From: Martinezella rhizogenes
Lineage (GTDB): Bacteria > Pseudomonadota > Alphaproteobacteria > Rhizobiales > Rhizobiaceae
Length of the DNA stretch: 64,000 bases
Direction: 5' to 3'
Assembly: GCF_007002745.1 (NCBI RefSeq)
Contig: NZ_SGNY01000003.1
Span: 124,001 to 188,000 of the forward strand
The position numbers and the translations under genes were made by a program. Numbering within the stretch: the stretch's first letter is position 1; the number at the start of each line of letters is the position of its first letter. This document shows, in pieces, positions 26,590-35,145 of this stretch. The notes under the pieces were generated by a model. The model had not been told where the DNA came from and made no database searches. It was given only the letters and a program-made list of their open reading frames with translations.

Positions 26590-27467
26590 ATTGGGATGAC
26601 GTCCGCATATTCCTGGCCGTTGCCCGTTCCGGGCAGATCCTCGCCGCATCGAAACGGCTCGGTCTGAACCATGCAACGCTTTCGCGGCGATTGACGCTGC
26701 TGGAGCAGGCACTGAAGACCCAGCTTTTCATCCGCCGGACGAATGGCTGCGAAATGACCGAGGAAGGTCAGCGGTTTTTGGGTGCCGCCGAGCGCATGGA
26801 AACCGAAATGCTGAATGCCCAGGCCAATCTCGGCCGCGTCGATACGGCGGTGGCGGGAACGGTGCGCATCGGCGCGCCGGACGGTCTTGGCGTTTCCTTT
26901 CTCGCGCCACGGCTCGGCCGGCTGACGGCCCGTTATCCTGACCTCAAAATCCAGCTCGTGCCCGTGCCGCGTTCCTTCTCTTTGTCGCAACGCGAGGCCG
27001 ATATTGCCATCACCATCGAACGGCCGGAACAGGGCAGGCTGATGTTCTCAAAGCTCACCGATTATTCGCTCGGGCTTTATGCCTCAGCGGACTATCTGGC
27101 CGAATATGGAACGCCGGCGGATGTCGAAGCGCTCAAGCGCCATCGTCGCATCGGTTACGTGGAGGACTTGATCTTCTCGCCCTCACTGAACTTTACCGGT
27201 GAGGTCATGCGCGACTGGGACGCCGCCTTTGAAATCTCCAGTGCCACCGGCCAGACGGAGGCGGTGCGGTCGGGGGCAGGCATCGGCATTCTGCACAATT
27301 ACATCGCCGGGCAATATCCTGAACTTCTGCGGATCATGCCGCATATCAGCATCATCAGGTCCTATTGGACGGCCTATCACGAATCCGCCCGCCAATTGGT
27401 CCGTGTCCGCACGGTGGTTGATTTTCTTCAGGAACTCGTTGCCGAAGAGCGGCGAATCTTCGCCTGA
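26586..27467 (+). CDS. LysR-family transcriptional regulator
   Basis: A 293-residue LysR protein. The helix-turn-helix is at about residues 2-60 (LAVARSGQILAASKRLGLNH with ATLSRRLTLLE), followed by the linker helix and a periplasmic-binding-like effector domain from about residue 90. The opening MNWDDVRIFLAV is typical of a rhizobial LysR subgroup. By the usual divergent logic it probably controls mmsA, with the operator in the 26105-26271 gap. The effector is not deducible. Confidence 0.9.
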   Translation: MNWDDVRIFLAVARSGQILAASKRLGLNHATLSRRLTLLEQALKTQLFIRRTNGCEMTEEGQRFLGAAERMETEMLNAQANLGRVDTAVAGTVRIGAPDGLGVSFLAPRLGRLTARYPDLKIQLVPVPRSFSLSQREADIAITIERPEQGRLMFSKLTDYSLGLYASADYLAEYGTPADVEALKRHRRIGYVEDLIFSPSLNFTGEVMRDWDAAFEISSATGQTEAVRSGAGIGILHNYIAGQYPELLRIMPHISIIRSYWTAYHESARQLVRVRTVVDFLQELVAEERRIFA

Positions 27468-27488
27468 GGTCGGCCGGTCGATCCATTA

Positions 27489-27502
27489 GTAATATTAATT
27501 AC
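27489..27502. promoter_or_regulatory. small AT-rich inverted repeat before an EamA gene
   Basis: GTAAT-ATTA-ATTAC forms 5-bp arms around four bases, between the LysR stop and the transporter. An isolated TTGACA lies at about 27523. It could be a regulator site, including one for the adjacent LysR protein, but the arms are short. Confidence 0.25.
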
Positions 27503-27582
27503 ACAAGTTAGCCCGCTCCGGGCTTGACAAGGGGTGGCTGGCTGAACGACCAATGCAGCGATTGGGAGAGATCGGAACTGAC

Positions 27583-28509
27583 ATGTCGACTATGATACGA
27601 AAGCTTTCGCCGACTGGCCTCGGCGTGGCCGTCATGCTGCTTGGAATGCTGCTTTTCGCGTTGAACGATGCCATGGGAAAATGGCTCGTGTCGACCTATA
27701 GCCAGGGACAGGTTATCCTGATCCGAAGTGCTGCGGCCCTTGTCATCCTTGTCCCCATCGTCTGGCGAGCCGGCCTTTCCGGCCTAGTGAAGGTCGAGCG
27801 GCCCGGATTGCAGGCGGCGCGTGTCTTCTTCTCCACTGCCGAGCTTTTCTGTTTCTATTTCGCGGTTGCGAGCCTGCCACTGGCAGATGTCATGACCTAC
27901 TGGCTGGCAGCGCCAATTTATGTGGCGGCTCTGGCGCCGTTTCTGCTCGGGGAAAAGGTCGGCTGGCGTCGCTGGACGGCCATCGCCATCGGTTTCATCG
28001 GCGTTCTCATCGCCTTGAAACCCAGTTCGGCAAGCCTCACTTCCGCTGCGCTGTTTTCCATTCTCGGCAGTGCTGCCTTCGCCTTCATGATGTTGTCCGG
28101 ACGCCAGCTGCGCAATACGCCGGATACGGTGCTTGCCTTCTGGCAGATCATCGGTGCGGGGGTTGCGGGCATCGTTGCGGTGTTTCTGACCCCATCCGGC
28201 TGGCTGCCGGTCCAGTCCAGCTTCGATCTGGCGTTCCTCAGCCTGCTTGGCGTGGTCGCCATGGCGGCGCATGTGCTGGTCAATCGGGCTCTGAAGCTTG
28301 CCGATGCTGCGACCGTCGCGCCGCTGCAATATACGCTGCTGCTGTGGGCGGTGATCTTCGGCTGGGCATTCTTCGGGGATGTGCCGCATATCAGCATCGT
28401 CATCGGCGCGGGCCTGATTGTTCTATCCGGCCTCTATATTTTCTTCCGCGAAAATACGCTGAAGCGACGCCGCGAAACGGCGGAAGGACTGGTCGAAGAA
28501 CAGGTTTGA
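27583..28509 (+). CDS. EamA/DMT-family transporter
   Basis: A 308-residue inner-membrane protein with ten predicted spans in two EamA repeats, roughly residues 8-140 and 150-290. FALNDAMGKWLVSTYSQGQ and the second-half LVNRALKLADAATVAPLQY are characteristic of the RhaT/EamA superfamily, which mostly exports metabolites such as amino acids. The substrate is unknown. The ATG at 27583 was chosen over one ten codons earlier because it places the first span at the usual depth. Confidence 0.82.
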   Translation: MSTMIRKLSPTGLGVAVMLLGMLLFALNDAMGKWLVSTYSQGQVILIRSAAALVILVPIVWRAGLSGLVKVERPGLQAARVFFSTAELFCFYFAVASLPLADVMTYWLAAPIYVAALAPFLLGEKVGWRRWTAIAIGFIGVLIALKPSSASLTSAALFSILGSAAFAFMMLSGRQLRNTPDTVLAFWQIIGAGVAGIVAVFLTPSGWLPVQSSFDLAFLSLLGVVAMAAHVLVNRALKLADAATVAPLQYTLLLWAVIFGWAFFGDVPHISIVIGAGLIVLSGLYIFFRENTLKRRRETAEGLVEEQV

Positions 28510-28550
28510 TCTTTCCTGAGCACTGTCGATACAATCACGGGACTTGACGA

Positions 28551-28650
28551 AGGCGTGATCTTCAGGGAGTAAGAGAAGGCCCTGCGATCATATGTCTCGC
28601 ATGGGCAGAGGAAACAAAGGTGCCGGGCCCCTCTGGCGAGAGTTTTACGG
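28551..28650 (+). ncRNA. yybP-ykoY-like manganese riboswitch candidate
   Basis: The 292-base leader of the DUF475/TerC-type gene contains the two conserved patches of the yybP-ykoY class in the right order: TTCAGGGAGTA at 28561-28571, close to the consensus GGGGAGTA, and CTCTGGCGAGAGTTTTAC at 28631-28648, close to CTGGCGAGACCTTTAC. The outer strands GTGA and TTAC can close the first stem. A CCGCC/GGCGG hairpin at about 28667-28692 could be the switching element. TerC-like genes are classic targets of this Mn2+ sensor. The match was made by eye; a covariance-model search would decide. Confidence 0.6.
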
Positions 28651-28801
28651 CGCTCTCGCGATGTCGGTACCGCCTGCAAAAATTGGCCGGCGGATTAAAA
28701 ACTATGAAAAACCTGAATGTGCTTCGCGCGCGTGCTTTCTGCGTGCGGCCTGACGCTCCGCGTCGGTCCGTGAACGTCCTCGTTATTGGAGGCGACCGGA
28801 C

Positions 28802-29908
28802 ATGAGCCCCGCCCAGAAAACCACGCTTTCCTACTTCAAGTGGGCATTTATCGTCACCATCGTCGGTCTGATCCTCGGCGGTTATCTCGGCTGGGAAATG
28901 ACCGGAACGGTGGGCGGCACGGCGACGATCTTCTTTATCTGCGTCGTTCTTGCGGTGCTGGAAATCTCGCTCTCCTTCGACAACGCCATCGTCAACGCCA
29001 ACAAGCTCAAGGATATGACGCCGGTCTGGCAGCACCGCTTCCTGACCTGGGGTATCCTGATTGCCGTTTTCGGCATGCGTATCGTCTTCCCGCTGCTCAT
29101 CGTCGTCGTTGCCGCCAATGTCGGCCCCTGGACGGCAATCGTCATGGCGGCAACGCAGCCAGAACGTTATTCGGAAATCATGCGTGACGCCCATCTGCCG
29201 ATTGCGGCTTTTGGCGGCACCTTCCTGATGATGGTCGGTCTCAATTTCTTCTTCGACCATGAAAAGGACGTTCACTGGGTGCGCTGGATCGAGGAAAAGG
29301 CTGCGACCTATTCCTCCGTCAAGGGCATCGAGATCGCCTTCGTGCTTGTCGTCATGCTGGTGTTTTCCCGTATCATCGGTGCCAGTGACAACCCGGAACT
29401 CGGCCCGGTCGCTGCCAACACCTTCTTCCATTCGGCGATCTGGGGTCTTTTGACCTTCCTCCTGGTGGAAGTCGTCGGCGGTATTCTCGATCGCAGCCAG
29501 GAAATGCTGGAAGGCGCGGCCAAAGGCGGCTTCGGTGCGTTTCTTTACCTCGAAGTGCTGGATGCCAGCTTCTCCTTCGACGGGGTGATTGGTGCTTTCG
29601 CACTGACCCAGAACCTCTTCATCATCGCCATCGGCCTCGGCATCGGCGCCATGTATGTGCGCTCGATGACGATCATGCTGGTTGAGAAGGGAACGCTTGC
29701 CGAATACCGCTATCTGGAACACGGCGCATTTTACGCGATCCTTATCCTGTCGGTCATCATGTATGTGCAGACCATGTTCCATATACCGGAGGTCATCACC
29801 GGTCTTGGCGGTGCGACCCTGATCGGTATTTCGCTCTGGTCGTCGATCCGCCATAACCGGCAGCAAGGCGCCAATGCCGCTGATACGGCCCGCGGCGCAG
29901 AAATCTGA
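28802..29908 (+). CDS. DUF475 membrane protein, TerC-like
   Basis: A 368-residue inner-membrane protein with about eight to nine spans. Two acidic TerC-type motifs are visible, LEISLSFDNAIVNANKL in the first half and LDASFSFDGVIGAFAL in the second, each placing an Asp in a membrane helix as in metal-handling TerC proteins. DUF475 belongs to that superfamily; TerC relatives are tied to tellurite resistance and to manganese export. Together with the riboswitch-like leader, Mn2+ efflux is the most economical role, but it is inferred. GGAGG lies just before the ATG. Confidence 0.83.
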   Translation: MSPAQKTTLSYFKWAFIVTIVGLILGGYLGWEMTGTVGGTATIFFICVVLAVLEISLSFDNAIVNANKLKDMTPVWQHRFLTWGILIAVFGMRIVFPLLIVVVAANVGPWTAIVMAATQPERYSEIMRDAHLPIAAFGGTFLMMVGLNFFFDHEKDVHWVRWIEEKAATYSSVKGIEIAFVLVVMLVFSRIIGASDNPELGPVAANTFFHSAIWGLLTFLLVEVVGGILDRSQEMLEGAAKGGFGAFLYLEVLDASFSFDGVIGAFALTQNLFIIAIGLGIGAMYVRSMTIMLVEKGTLAEYRYLEHGAFYAILILSVIMYVQTMFHIPEVITGLGGATLIGISLWSSIRHNRQQGANAADTARGAEI

Positions 29909-29941
29909 GCAACGCGGAAATCTGATCCACAACGATCCTTG

Positions 29942-29973
29942 CCTTCCGCCTCTGCGGCGGAAGGTAGTTTTTA
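29942..29973 (+). terminator. intrinsic terminator after the DUF475 gene
   Basis: CCTTCCGC and GCGGAAGG pair perfectly around seven bases and are followed by TAGTTTTTAAT. It sits 34 bases past the stop. Confidence 0.75.
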
Positions 29974-30094
29974 ATCACTGAATTTCTGTCTGCTTATTTT
30001 TATTGCTCATCTGCGTTTGCAGAAAATCTGGCCGTGGCGCCAGGATCGCACGACAAATGGTTGTTTTTTCTCATATTTGTGCGCTGCAATAAAG

Positions 30095-30112
30095 TTGGCA
30101 CGCTTCCTGCTT
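30095..30112 (+). promoter_or_regulatory. sigma-54 (RpoN) promoter
   Basis: TTGGCACGCTTCCTGCTT fits the -24/-12 consensus TGGCACG-N4-TTGCW with one change. The invariant GG (30097-30098) and GC (30109-30110) are ten bases apart, exactly as required. Transcription would start near 30122 and run into the two-hairpin segment below. No enhancer site was identified by eye upstream. Confidence 0.7.
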
Positions 30113-30121
30113 CTCTTGTTT

Positions 30122-30220
30122 TAAGTCCAGAGGGGACGTTGGAAGCCCGGAAAACGGGTCCAGAAACGCCGCCGCGCTGTTCGACCTATCCGGTCTGCAA
30201 CAGCGCGGCGGTTTTGTTTG
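30122..30220 (+). ncRNA. candidate sigma-54-dependent small RNA with two hairpins
   Basis: About 100 bases starting at the predicted sigma-54 transcription start. Hairpin one (30140-30162) has arms TGGA-AG-CCCG and CGGG-TCCA. Hairpin two has a perfect 13-bp stem (30169-30181 with 30199-30211), extended inside the loop by GACC/GGTC, and is followed by TTTTGTTTG, a textbook intrinsic terminator. No protein frame stands out. It lies between a terminated membrane-protein gene and a MarR regulator, so it is either an independent sRNA or an attenuator-type leader of marR. It may already be known in Agrobacterium sRNA sets; I cannot check. Confidence 0.55.
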
Positions 30221-30292
30221 TGCGCCATGGTTCTTGAGTTTTGCCTTTCGTTGCCTGAAAAAGGCACGATAACGACTGGAAGGTTTATCAGT

Positions 30293-30637
30293 GTGCCTGC
30301 AGAACTTTCGCCCACGGAAGCCTTGGGGCTCTGGCATCGCGTCGCGATCGAGCAGGTCATTGCCGACGCGGCGGATTTGACCTTGCGCCAGACCGCCATC
30401 CTGCTGCAGATTTATCTCGTGCCGCCGCCGCACACCGTTCGCGGTCTCGCCGCAATGCTCGGCGTGACCAAGCCGGTCATCACCCGCGCACTCGACAGTC
30501 TCGGGGCGCTTGGGCTGGTCGACAGGGTGCGGGATGAACGGGACAGGCGCAATGTTGTGATAAAACGCACCGTCACTGGTGCGCTCTATCTGGAAAAATT
30601 CGGCGATCTGATTATTGATCAGGCGCGTAAGATCTAA
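30293..30637 (+). CDS. MarR-family transcriptional regulator
   Basis: A small winged-helix regulator of about 114 residues if started at the GTG at 30293, which follows GGAAGG by nine bases; ATGs at 30218 and 30227 would overlap the upstream terminator hairpin. LTLRQTAILLQIYL, TVRGLAAMLGVTKPVITRALDSLGALG and DRVRDERDRRNVVIKRT give the MarR helices and wing in order. The ligand is unknown. It precedes the NlpC/P60 gene by 17 bases and probably shares its transcript. Confidence 0.82.
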   Translation: MPAELSPTEALGLWHRVAIEQVIADAADLTLRQTAILLQIYLVPPPHTVRGLAAMLGVTKPVITRALDSLGALGLVDRVRDERDRRNVVIKRTVTGALYLEKFGDLIIDQARKI

Positions 30638-30654
30638 CTCTGGACGTGAAACCC

Positions 30655-31506
30655 ATGATGCTCGACCGCCGCCTGAATGTCTTCCGCTCTGACCTCGCCG
30701 ATGAAAAACTGCAAGGCGTGGTGCAGGCCGACCGCTTCGTCAGTGGTTCTCCCGCGCAAGTCGCCGTTCCCGTCATTGGCCTGCGACCGACGCCAGACTT
30801 AGCCTCCGGTATCGATACGGAGCTTTTGTTTGGCGAAACTGTTCGAGTTTTCGACAGAGCGAACGGCTGGGCATGGGTGCAGGCGGATGCCGATGGCTAC
30901 GCCGGTTACGTGCCGGAAACCGCTATCGGCGATGTCGTTGCCGCCACCCATCGTGTCGTCGCGCCGCGCACCTTTCTCTATCCTGCCGCTGAACTGCGCA
31001 AGCCGCCGGTCGCGGCCCTTTCCATGGGCAGCCTTGTTCGCATCGTCGGCGAGGCGGAGACACGCGGCACCCGCTATCTGATGACTGAAAAAGGCGAGGG
31101 CATCATCGCCGCCCATTGCCGTGCCGTCGGTGATGCTCTCGAAGAGGATTATGTGGCGATAGCACTGCGCTTTATCGAGACGCCCTATCTGTGGGGCGGA
31201 CGCTCCGGCCATGGCATCGATTGTTCCGGCCTCGTGCAGCTTTCCATGGCAATGGCGGGTCGGCGGGTTCTGCGCGATACCGACATGCAGGTGAAGTCGC
31301 TCGGCGTGGAGATAGAGCGCGACGAATTGCGCCGCGGTGATCTTGTTTTCTGGAAGGGCCATGTCGGCCTCATGGAAAACGAGGAAACGCTGCTTCACGC
31401 CAATGGGCATACGATGAATGTCGCTCGCGAAAATCTCGATGCGGCCATCGAGCGTATCGGCTGGCTTTATGAAAAGCCGACGGCTTTTCGTCGTCTAGAG
31501 GGCTGA
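30655..31506 (+). CDS. NlpC/P60-family peptidase with SH3 domain
   Basis: About 283 residues. The first half contains two bacterial SH3-like segments (for example VRVFDRANGWAWVQADADGYAGYVP); the last 120 residues are an NlpC/P60 cysteine peptidase with the nucleophile in GIDCSGLV (about C190), the base in KGHVGLM (about H236) and a third polar residue in LLHANGH (about H248). Such enzymes cut gamma-D-glutamyl-diaminopimelate bonds in peptides from cell wall. No signal peptide is seen, suggesting a cytosolic recycling role. GTG at 30646 is an alternative start. Confidence 0.87.
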   Translation: MMLDRRLNVFRSDLADEKLQGVVQADRFVSGSPAQVAVPVIGLRPTPDLASGIDTELLFGETVRVFDRANGWAWVQADADGYAGYVPETAIGDVVAATHRVVAPRTFLYPAAELRKPPVAALSMGSLVRIVGEAETRGTRYLMTEKGEGIIAAHCRAVGDALEEDYVAIALRFIETPYLWGGRSGHGIDCSGLVQLSMAMAGRRVLRDTDMQVKSLGVEIERDELRRGDLVFWKGHVGLMENEETLLHANGHTMNVARENLDAAIERIGWLYEKPTAFRRLEG

Positions 31507-31601
31507 GAAAGCCGTTTTCACGAAATCGTGCCCGCCCCACCCTTTGTAGGACGGTCGTCAACGGCCTACATCTGAGGAAGGATGGTACGGGATCGGCATC
31601 G

Positions 31602-31961
31602 ATGAAGACAAAAACCGCGACAAAATTGGCAGCATTCCTGACGGCGGTTCTATTGAGCGCCTCGGCTCAGGCGCAGACCGTTTTCCAGAATGGCTTTGCC
31701 CCGGCACCCGATGCCTATGCGAACCTGCCTGGTGTCAAGGATCCGCGCACGCTGCAGCCCAAGGTGCGTTATACCTGCCACAGCGAACTGGGAAGAACCG
31801 GATATTCCAGAGGTGCCTACCGCAATGTTTTTGGCAGCCGGGGACTTCCCGTTCAGGGTTATCGCTGCACGGATGAAAATGGTATTTCCAGCTTCGGTGG
31901 CAGAAATCCGGTCTCGAAGGACTGGTATCCCGGCATCAATCCCGTCGACCCGACCTTCTGA
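31602..31961 (+). CDS. small secreted protein, unknown function
   Basis: A 119-residue protein with a clear signal peptide (MKTKTATKLAAFLTAVLLSA, cleavage after AQA near residue 24). The mature part of about 95 residues is polar and Gly/Pro/Arg-rich with two cysteines (YTCHSELGR and GYRCTDENG), which could form one disulfide. No family is recognised. GAGGAAGG upstream is distant but present, and a TGTAGG/CCTACA stem lies in the leader at 31543-31568. It stands between the NlpC/P60 gene and pncB. Confidence 0.7.
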   Translation: MKTKTATKLAAFLTAVLLSASAQAQTVFQNGFAPAPDAYANLPGVKDPRTLQPKVRYTCHSELGRTGYSRGAYRNVFGSRGLPVQGYRCTDENGISSFGGRNPVSKDWYPGINPVDPTF

Positions 31962-32161
31962 GGCAAAGGCATTGAGTGCCTCTGCCCGAAAGGTGCGGTA
32001 CGCTTTTCGAAAAATCCGATGCGTGCGCAAAACTAAGGCCCTCTGCCGTCGGTGCTCTGGACTTGTTGTCGCTTTTTCAGATAAGTCTTTGCCATGACAG
32101 GTTGAGACCTGCCGAGGTGCGGGGTGACGTCGGGTCTCGGCCGATGTTGGGGAATGCGAGC

Positions 32162-33466
32162 ATGACGAAGACCGATATAGCGACCCGTGTCCACAATCAC
32201 ACCTGGAAGCTCGATCCGATCGTTCGCAGCCTGATCGATACGGATTTTTACAAGCTCTTGATGTTGCAGATGATCTGGAAGCTCTATCCGGAAGTCGACG
32301 CGACATTTTCCCTGATCAACCGTACCAAGACGGTGCGGCTGGCCGAGGAGATTGACGAGATGGAACTGCGTGAGCAGCTCGATCACGCGCGCACCCTGCG
32401 TCTCTCCAAGAAGGAGAACATCTGGCTCGCGGGTAACTCCTTTTACGGTCGCTCGCAGATTTTCGAGCCGGAGTTCCTCTCCTGGCTTTCGAGTTATCAA
32501 TTGCCGGAATATGAGCTTTTCAAACGTGACGGGCAGTATGAACTGAACTTCCACGGCCGTTGGATGGATACGACGCTCTGGGAAATTCCGGCGCTGGCAA
32601 TCATCAACGAGTTGCGCTCGCGCAGCGCCATGCGTTCGCTCGGTTATTTCACACTGGATGTCCTTTATGCCCGGGCGAAGGCCAAGATGTGGGAAAAGGT
32701 CGAACGGCTGCGGGAACTGCCGGGCCTGCGCATTTCCGATTTCGGCACGCGCCGTCGCCACAGCTTCCTGTGGCAACGCTGGTGCGTCGAGGCGCTGAAG
32801 GAAGGCATTGGACCGGCTTTCACGGGCACGAGCAATGTTCTGCTCGCCATGGACTCCGATCTCGAAGCCGTAGGTACCAACGCGCATGAATTGCCGATGG
32901 TCGTTGCAGCACTTGCGCAGACGAACGAGGAACTGGCGGCCGCCCCCTATCAGGTTCTGAAGGACTGGAACCGACTTTATGGCGGTAACCTGCTGATCGT
33001 GCTGCCTGATGCCTTCGGCACGGCAGCGTTTTTGCGCAACGCGCCGGAATGGGTGGCGGACTGGACTGGCTTTCGTCCAGACAGCGCGCCGCCGATCGAA
33101 GGCGGCGAAAAGATCATCGAGTGGTGGCAGAAGATGGGCCGCGACCCGCGCAAGAAAATGCTGATCTTTTCCGATGGCCTCGATGTCAACGCGATCATCG
33201 ACACCTACCGGCATTTCGAAGGCCGGGTTCGCATGAGCTTCGGCTGGGGCACCAATCTTACCAACGACTTTGCCGGCTGCGCGCCGAAGACCATCGCCAG
33301 CCTCAAGCCGATCTCGATCGTCTGCAAGGTCAGCGATGCCAATGGCCGGCCGGCGGTCAAGCTTTCGGACAATCCGCAAAAGGCGACGGGCGAGCCGGCC
33401 GAAGTGGAACGTTACCTGAAGTTCTTCGGAGAGGAAGACCACAAGGAACAGAAGGTTCTGGTTTGA
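32162..33466 (+). CDS. pncB: nicotinate phosphoribosyltransferase
   Basis: A 434-residue cytosolic enzyme of NAD salvage, joining nicotinate to PRPP with ATP use to give nicotinate mononucleotide. The ATG at 32162 has GGGGA upstream and gives the normal family length; 62 extra codons upstream were rejected. [11 protein letters not shown] is the N-terminal signature, H200 in FGTRRRHS corresponds to the phosphorylated histidine, and GWGTNLTND at residues 361-369 is the phosphate-binding loop. A long 200-base leader precedes it, without a recognised riboswitch. Confidence 0.94.
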   Translation: MTKTDIATRVHNHTWKLDPIVRSLIDTDFYKLLMLQMIWKLYPEVDATFSLINRTKTVRLAEEIDEMELREQLDHARTLRLSKKENIWLAGNSFYGRSQIFEPEFLSWLSSYQLPEYELFKRDGQYELNFHGRWMDTTLWEIPALAIINELRSRSAMRSLGYFTLDVLYARAKAKMWEKVERLRELPGLRISDFGTRRRHSFLWQRWCVEALKEGIGPAFTGTSNVLLAMDSDLEAVGTNAHELPMVVAALAQTNEELAAAPYQVLKDWNRLYGGNLLIVLPDAFGTAAFLRNAPEWVADWTGFRPDSAPPIEGGEKIIEWWQKMGRDPRKKMLIFSDGLDVNAIIDTYRHFEGRVRMSFGWGTNLTNDFAGCAPKTIASLKPISIVCKVSDANGRPAVKLSDNPQKATGEPAEVERYLKFFGEEDHKEQKVLV

Positions 33467-33472
33467 GAAAGA

Positions 33473-33501
33473 CCGGGCGCTCCTGTCAACGAAGCGCCCG
33501 G
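33473..33501 (-). terminator. stem-loop between pncB and the aminopeptidase gene
   Basis: CCGGGCGCT and AGCGCCCGG form a perfect 9-bp stem around 11 bases. On the minus strand it is followed by TCTTTCTC, a weak U-tract, so it probably ends the aminopeptidase transcript and may also stop pncB reading from the other side. Confidence 0.55.
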
Positions 33502-33509
33502 GGAAGTAA

Positions 33510-34904
33510 TTACTTCGCGAATTGATGTGCGATGTAATGGAAGAGCGCCCGGATACCCTGCGCCTCGCCGCCAATCGACGAGTGATGCCTCTCGCTCAGT
33601 GACCAGCCGTAAATGTCGAAATGCGCCCAGCGCTTGGTGTTGGTCACGAAACGCTTGAGAAACAGGGCTGCCGTGATCGAGCCGGCCATGCCGCCTGACG
33701 GGGCGTTGGTGATATCGGCTGCCCGCGAGCGGATATCCTTGTCATATCCCATATAGAGCGGCATCCGCCACAGCGGGTCGTCGATATCGATGCTGGCTTC
33801 CGCGATGTCGTGGGCCAGATCTTCGTCATCGGTATAAAAAGGCGGCAGATCCGGGCCAAGGGCAACGCGGGCGGCACCCGTCAGCGTCGCCATGTCGATC
33901 ATCAGGTCCGGCGCATCCTCATCGGCATAGGCCAGTGCATCCGCCAGAACGAGACGTCCCTCGGCGTCAGTATTGTCGATCTGCACCGTCAGGCCTTTGC
34001 GGCTTTTGTAGATGTCGCCGGGGCGGAAAGCATTGGAAGAGATGGAATTTTCGACGGCTGGTACAAGTACGCGAAGGTCGACCGGCAGCTTCGCGTCCAT
34101 GATCATCAGTGCAAGGCCAAGAACATTGGCCGCTCCACCCATATCCTTCTTCATCAAAGCCATGGAGGCAGCGGGTTTGATATCGAGACCGCCGGTATCA
34201 AAGCAGACGCCCTTGCCGACGAGGGTGAGACGCGGATTGCCCTTCTTGCCCCAGTTCATCTCAAGGAGGCGCGGTGCGCTTTCGCTGGCGCGGCCAACGG
34301 CGTGGATCAGGGGGAAGTTTTCCTTCAACAGATCGTCGCCCGTGGTGACGCTGACCTTTGCCTTATAATGAGCGGCGAGGGCACGGAAGGCGATTTCAAG
34401 CTCGTCCGGCCCCATGTCATTGGCCGGTATATTGATGAGATCGCGGGCAAGGAAAACGCCGGCCAGAATGCGCTTGATCTCGCCGTCTTCCGCATCCTGC
34501 GGAATGAGAAGCTTTGCCCCGTTGGTCTTGGTGGTTCTGTATTTGTCGAAGCGATAGCTGCCGAGGCCGAAGCCGAGCGCCAGGCGGTTGGCGGTCAGGG
34601 GCGCCGTTTCGATGTGCCACTCGCCTTCCGGCAGTTCACGGGCGAGTTTGCCGGTTATGAAGGGAATTTCGGAGGGATTGCCGCCAAGCCCGAGAAGCGC
34701 GCCACCCAGCGAACCGTCGGCCGAAGGCACGAGCAGGATGGCGCCTGCTTCTGCCTTGAACCCGGCCTTTTTCGCCCAGTCCAGAGCGACAGGATCGATG
34801 GCGCCCTGTTCGATATGGGCTGGCGTGACGGCAAAAACCGGTAAGGTGCTGCCGGCCTTCGAGCTGAAAGGGGTGGGGCGTTCGATGAACTGATAGGGCG
34901 CCAT
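33510..34904 (-). CDS. leucyl aminopeptidase family (M17) protein
   Basis: A 464-residue M17 metallopeptidase that removes N-terminal residues from peptides in the cytosol. The metal and catalytic segments are VGKGVCFDTGG at 229-239, MKKDMGG at 251-257 and NTDAEGRL at 311-318, all intact. The N-terminal 150 residues are the variable M17 lobe. This is the shorter PepB-like class rather than the about 500-residue PepA; the rhizobial PepA is usually a separate gene. It is divergent from the TadD gene and closed by a stem-loop. Confidence 0.9.
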   Translation of the reverse strand: MAPYQFIERPTPFSSKAGSTLPVFAVTPAHIEQGAIDPVALDWAKKAGFKAEAGAILLVPSADGSLGGALLGLGGNPSEIPFITGKLARELPEGEWHIETAPLTANRLALGFGLGSYRFDKYRTTKTNGAKLLIPQDAEDGEIKRILAGVFLARDLINIPANDMGPDELEIAFRALAAHYKAKVSVTTGDDLLKENFPLIHAVGRASESAPRLLEMNWGKKGNPRLTLVGKGVCFDTGGLDIKPAASMALMKKDMGGAANVLGLALMIMDAKLPVDLRVLVPAVENSISSNAFRPGDIYKSRKGLTVQIDNTDAEGRLVLADALAYADEDAPDLMIDMATLTGAARVALGPDLPPFYTDDEDLAHDIAEASIDIDDPLWRMPLYMGYDKDIRSRAADITNAPSGGMAGSITAALFLKRFVTNTKRWAHFDIYGWSLSERHHSSIGGEAQGIRALFHYIAHQFAK

Positions 34905-34927
34905 TGTATGCTTCCGTTGGTGCGTCG

Positions 34928-35020
34928 GCCCGAAAATCGGAATGATTTTCGACAGGAACGATGCGTAGTTTCAAAGTGCCGGAGCGGCCTTTTGCATCCT
35001 CTCGGACGCGGCGCTCCAGT
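34928..35020. repeat. Rhizobiales intergenic mosaic element (RIME-like)
   Basis: Two palindromes follow each other: CGAAAATC-GGAAT-GATTTTCG (34931-34951), then GGAGCG...CGCTCC (34981-35017) enclosing a GC-rich inner stem. The sequence between them (ATGCGTAGTTTCAAAGTGC) and the order match a composite repeat I recognise across Agrobacterium and Rhizobium intergenic regions. It lies in the divergent gap between the aminopeptidase and tadD. Confidence 0.6.
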
Positions 35021-35145
35021 GTCGTGAATCGGTGCGATTAACGCTCTGTTAGGGTTAACAGATTATTGCTTTAGTGAAAGTTGCGTCATGTGAGTCTGTC
35101 GTATGTCGGGCGCAAGATCGATCATTTTTGGGCGGGGGCGCTGCC

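Noticed and set aside
28562-29932. 456-codon minus-strand frame opposite the DUF475 gene
   Set aside because: Antisense to a gene with clear membrane spans and TerC motifs; it also crosses the riboswitch candidate and has no ribosome binding site.
30218-30292. ATG starts at 30218 and 30227 for the MarR gene
   Set aside because: They lie on or next to the terminator tail of the RNA candidate and lack a ribosome binding site; GTG 30293 has GGAAGG.
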